Assembly: GCA_020722685.1 (NCBI GenBank)
Contig: DYKH01000119.1
Span: forward strand, 1-15,982
Direction of reading: 5' to 3'
From: Caldithrix sp.
GTDB taxonomy: Bacteria; KSB1; UBA2214; DYKH01
DNA length: 15,982 bases
The notes under the pieces are model-generated. The model was not told where the DNA came from, ran no database searches, and worked only from the letters and a program-made list of their open reading frames with translations. Each line of letters opens with the position of its first letter. The first letter of the stretch is position 1. This document shows positions 14,173-15,982 of this stretch, piece after piece. The position numbers were made by a program, and so were the translations under genes.

Positions 14173-14588
14173 TCTTTCCTCTCTGGCAAGTTTTTGCATA
14201 GAATGAGTCTATTCCCGGCTTCGGTGCCGTTCACATAACTGACCTCATCCATAACGCTTTTGATCAGATGAATGCCCAAGCCTCCCGGACGTATGTCGTC
14301 CAGTCTCCTCGATTTGATCGTTTTCATATCCGCTGGCTCGCCGTGGTCCAAAATAGTGATCTCTAATTTGGTCGGTAATATGGAACATATTACGACGATC
14401 GGCTGGCCGCTCTTGTTTTTGTAGGCGTGTTTGATGACGTTGGAACAGGCCTCATCGACCGCTAATACGACTTTGCTGGACTGGCGCCGCGATAAGCCGG
14501 CCAGCAAGCACACCTGCCCGATGGCTGCGCGCAGCACGCGCAGGTACTTGGGATCGCTGCTAATATGTAGCTTGATAGTGTTAGGCAT
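14166..14588 (-). CDS. RsbW-like serine protein kinase (HATPase_c_2)
   Basis: A 140-aa protein with the GHKL ATP-binding fold of anti-sigma-type serine kinases. The N-box is D-E-A-C-S-N-V-I-K-H-A-Y (about 45-56), the G1 box is D-H-G-E-P-A-D (about 80-86), and the G2 region is R-P-G-G-L-G-I-H-L-I (about 100-109). This family (SpoIIAB, RsbW) phosphorylates a STAS partner on Ser and, when not bound to it, holds a target protein, classically a sigma factor. The STAS gene follows with overlapping frames and the PP2C phosphatase gene precedes by 23 bp, so all three parts of a partner switch are in one transcript. No sigma factor gene is in the window, so the switched target is open. The ATG at 14588 has no clear ribosome-binding site. 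Confidence 0.91.
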   Translation of the reverse strand: MPNTIKLHISSDPKYLRVLRAAIGQVCLLAGLSRRQSSKVVLAVDEACSNVIKHAYKNKSGQPIVVICSILPTKLEITILDHGEPADMKTIKSRRLDDIRPGGLGIHLIKSVMDEVSYVNGTEAGNRLILCKNLPERKEC

Positions 14589-14611
14589 TCATGAAGACAA
14601 ATTGCACAAAT

Positions 14612-15925
14612 CTATCCGTTCCACTGAAAAGCCATCGCGGTAATATCATCATGCTGAGGCATGCCTATCGAAAAAGTCATCAACTCCTGCACGATTTGTT
14701 CCAGCATCTGCTGCGGGCCTCTCCACTTACCACCGGCACACCTTATCAATCTATCCAAAGAGAACTGATCTTGATTTTGGTTTTTCGATTCGATAATGCC
14801 ATCGGTATAAAAAAAGAGGCAATCTCCGGGCAGCAAGGAAATTCTCCGGGCCGCAAAGCTCAGGTCGGTGGCTATTCCCAACGGCGCGCCCTCATCCACC
14901 TGAATGAGCTCGGTAGAAATGCCTTGCCCGGAGCTGCGGATGATGGGCAAATGCCCGGCGCTGGCCACCGTCACTTGCCCGCTTTTCACATCAATGATGG
15001 TGTACTGTAAAGTTACAAACATACCCTGCCGACTGCGTTCGACAAGTGTCTCGTTTAGCAGGCTGAGCAGCTTATCCGGCTCGCTTTGCTGTTGGGCGTA
15101 AAAACGAAAATCGCTCATCAGGCGTGCCATGTACAAAGCGGCGGGGATGCCTTTACCGGAGACGTCGCCGATCAATAAGCCAATGCGATCATGGCCAAGC
15201 TCGATAGCGTCGTAAAAATCCCCGCCTACCGAAATGGTGGGTATATACTGAGCTGCCAACTGAAAGCGCTGTTCCGCGCTCTGTGGAAGAATTTGCGGTA
15301 AAAAGCTCTGTTGAATCACCTTGGCCGATTCCAATTGCTGACGCAGTCTTTCCTGCTCGATGGCCAAGCGGTGCATGCGGGCGTTGTCGATGGCCAAAGA
15401 AACCTGATCGCAGAACGTGGAAAAAAGGTCCAGGTTTTCCTGAGTAAATTCCTTGCCGTCGATCCGATTGATGACCTCCGCCACGCCGATGATCTTGTCT
15501 TTGACTTTGAGCGGCGCGGCCAGGATCGAATGGGTCGTGAAGCCTGAGTGCTGATCGATGCCCGGATAAAAGCGCTTGTCCTTGGAGACATCCGGGATGA
15601 TCACTGGCTTTTCGTTTTCCCAAACCCACCCGGCCACGCCCTGACCTTTGGGCAAATGAATCGTCTTGCGAACCTCTTCCCTCACCTCGCCCAGTGCAAC
15701 CTCACATTCCAAAAGATTGGTTTGTTCGTTGATCAGCATGATGGAGCTGACTTGGGCCCTCATGACCGTCTGTGCCTTTTCCATCGCCAGGCTCAGCACC
15801 AAATCGAGGTCCAGAGTGGAATTGATGATCCGGCTCACCTCGATGAGGCTCGAGAGATCTTTGGTGAGGGAGGTCAATCGCTCCACTTCGAGCTTTAATT
15901 CGATTTTGCTGGGAGTGCTACTCAT
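14612..15925 (-). CDS. GAF-domain SpoIIE/RsbU-type PP2C serine phosphatase
   Basis: With the ATG at 15925 the protein has 437 residues. A short helix is followed by a GAF sensor domain (about 33-183) and a linker helix with the Q-Q-S-F-L-P-Q signature (about 205-211) that joins sensors to SpoIIE catalytic domains. The PPM/PP2C phosphatase domain follows: V-G-G-D-F-Y-D (metal ligand Asp), G-D-V-S-G-K-G, S-A-G-H, Y-T-D-G and a terminal H-D-D-I-T. All metal-binding Asp positions appear present. It would dephosphorylate the STAS partner encoded two genes downstream, under control of whatever the GAF domain senses. No membrane segment is seen, so it is cytoplasmic. A TTG at 15946 is an alternative start; neither start has a good ribosome-binding site. 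It is probably the first gene of the long minus-strand operon. Confidence 0.93.
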   Translation of the reverse strand: MSSTPSKIELKLEVERLTSLTKDLSSLIEVSRIINSTLDLDLVLSLAMEKAQTVMRAQVSSIMLINEQTNLLECEVALGEVREEVRKTIHLPKGQGVAGWVWENEKPVIIPDVSKDKRFYPGIDQHSGFTTHSILAAPLKVKDKIIGVAEVINRIDGKEFTQENLDLFSTFCDQVSLAIDNARMHRLAIEQERLRQQLESAKVIQQSFLPQILPQSAEQRFQLAAQYIPTISVGGDFYDAIELGHDRIGLLIGDVSGKGIPAALYMARLMSDFRFYAQQQSEPDKLLSLLNETLVERSRQGMFVTLQYTIIDVKSGQVTVASAGHLPIIRSSGQGISTELIQVDEGAPLGIATDLSFAARRISLLPGDCLFFYTDGIIESKNQNQDQFSLDRLIRCAGGKWRGPQQMLEQIVQELMTFSIGMPQHDDITAMAFQWNG

Positions 15926-15951
15926 AAGAGAGATATCAGAAATCAAATCTT

Positions 15952-15981
15952 AAAATGCAAAGCGACAAATAAAAATGCAAA
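15952..15981. promoter_or_regulatory. Twice-repeated AAAATGCAAA upstream of the phosphatase gene
   Basis: The decamer AAAATGCAAA occurs at 15952-15961 and again at 15972-15981, exactly 20 bp apart, in an A/T-rich stretch 27 bp upstream of the phosphatase start. Two direct repeats about two helical turns apart fit a tandem operator or an upstream promoter element. The window ends here, so further copies cannot be seen. Confidence 0.35.
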
Positions 15982-15982
15982 A

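Noticed and set aside
1..15982. CRISPR array, rRNA genes, integrase or full insertion sequence.
   Set aside because: No regularly spaced repeats, no rRNA-like segment and no transposase or integrase coding region were found on either strand.

Overview
The window reads as chromosomal DNA of a Gram-negative (two-membrane) bacterium. It carries an MCE/Mla phospholipid transporter, a TolC-type outer-membrane channel, a periplasmic membrane-fusion protein and an outer-membrane-type auxiliary lipoprotein. Rsb/SpoIIE-type partner-switching proteins and many small toxin-antitoxin-like genes would fit an environmental lineage such as the FCB/Calditrichota/KSB1 sphere. That placement is a weak guess from gene content only.

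Layout. (1) 1-1966, plus strand: the 3' part of a type II restriction endonuclease gene, then an N6-adenine DNA methyltransferase overlapping it by ATGA. (2) 1967-2101: a short convergent junction with three small hairpins. (3) 2102-8636, minus strand: an export cassette transcribed as PAS-membrane-fusion protein, MacB/FtsX-like permease without a visible ATPase, TolC-like channel, then a POT-type MFS transporter. The space between the first two genes holds a 142-bp nested palindromic element. (4) 8931-15925, minus strand: GAF-SpoIIE phosphatase, RsbW-like kinase, STAS protein and MlaE, the last three with overlapping reading frames. A block of small toxin-antitoxin-type genes follows (76-aa orphan, hicB-hicA, a 61-aa orphan, a DUF2442 gene broken by a stop codon), then MlaF, MlaD and a PqiC-like lipoprotein.

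How they may work together. A complete partner-switching trio (phosphatase, kinase, phosphorylatable STAS protein) is translationally chained to the permease of a lipid transporter family whose E. coli member contains a STAS subunit, MlaB. The best hypothesis from this window is a phospho-regulated Mla/MCE transporter, in which the STAS protein's phosphorylation state sets transporter activity or assembly. The second unusual system is the efflux cassette, whose membrane-fusion protein carries its own cytoplasmic PAS sensor domain. The toxin-antitoxin block looks like a later insertion that split mlaE from mlaF.
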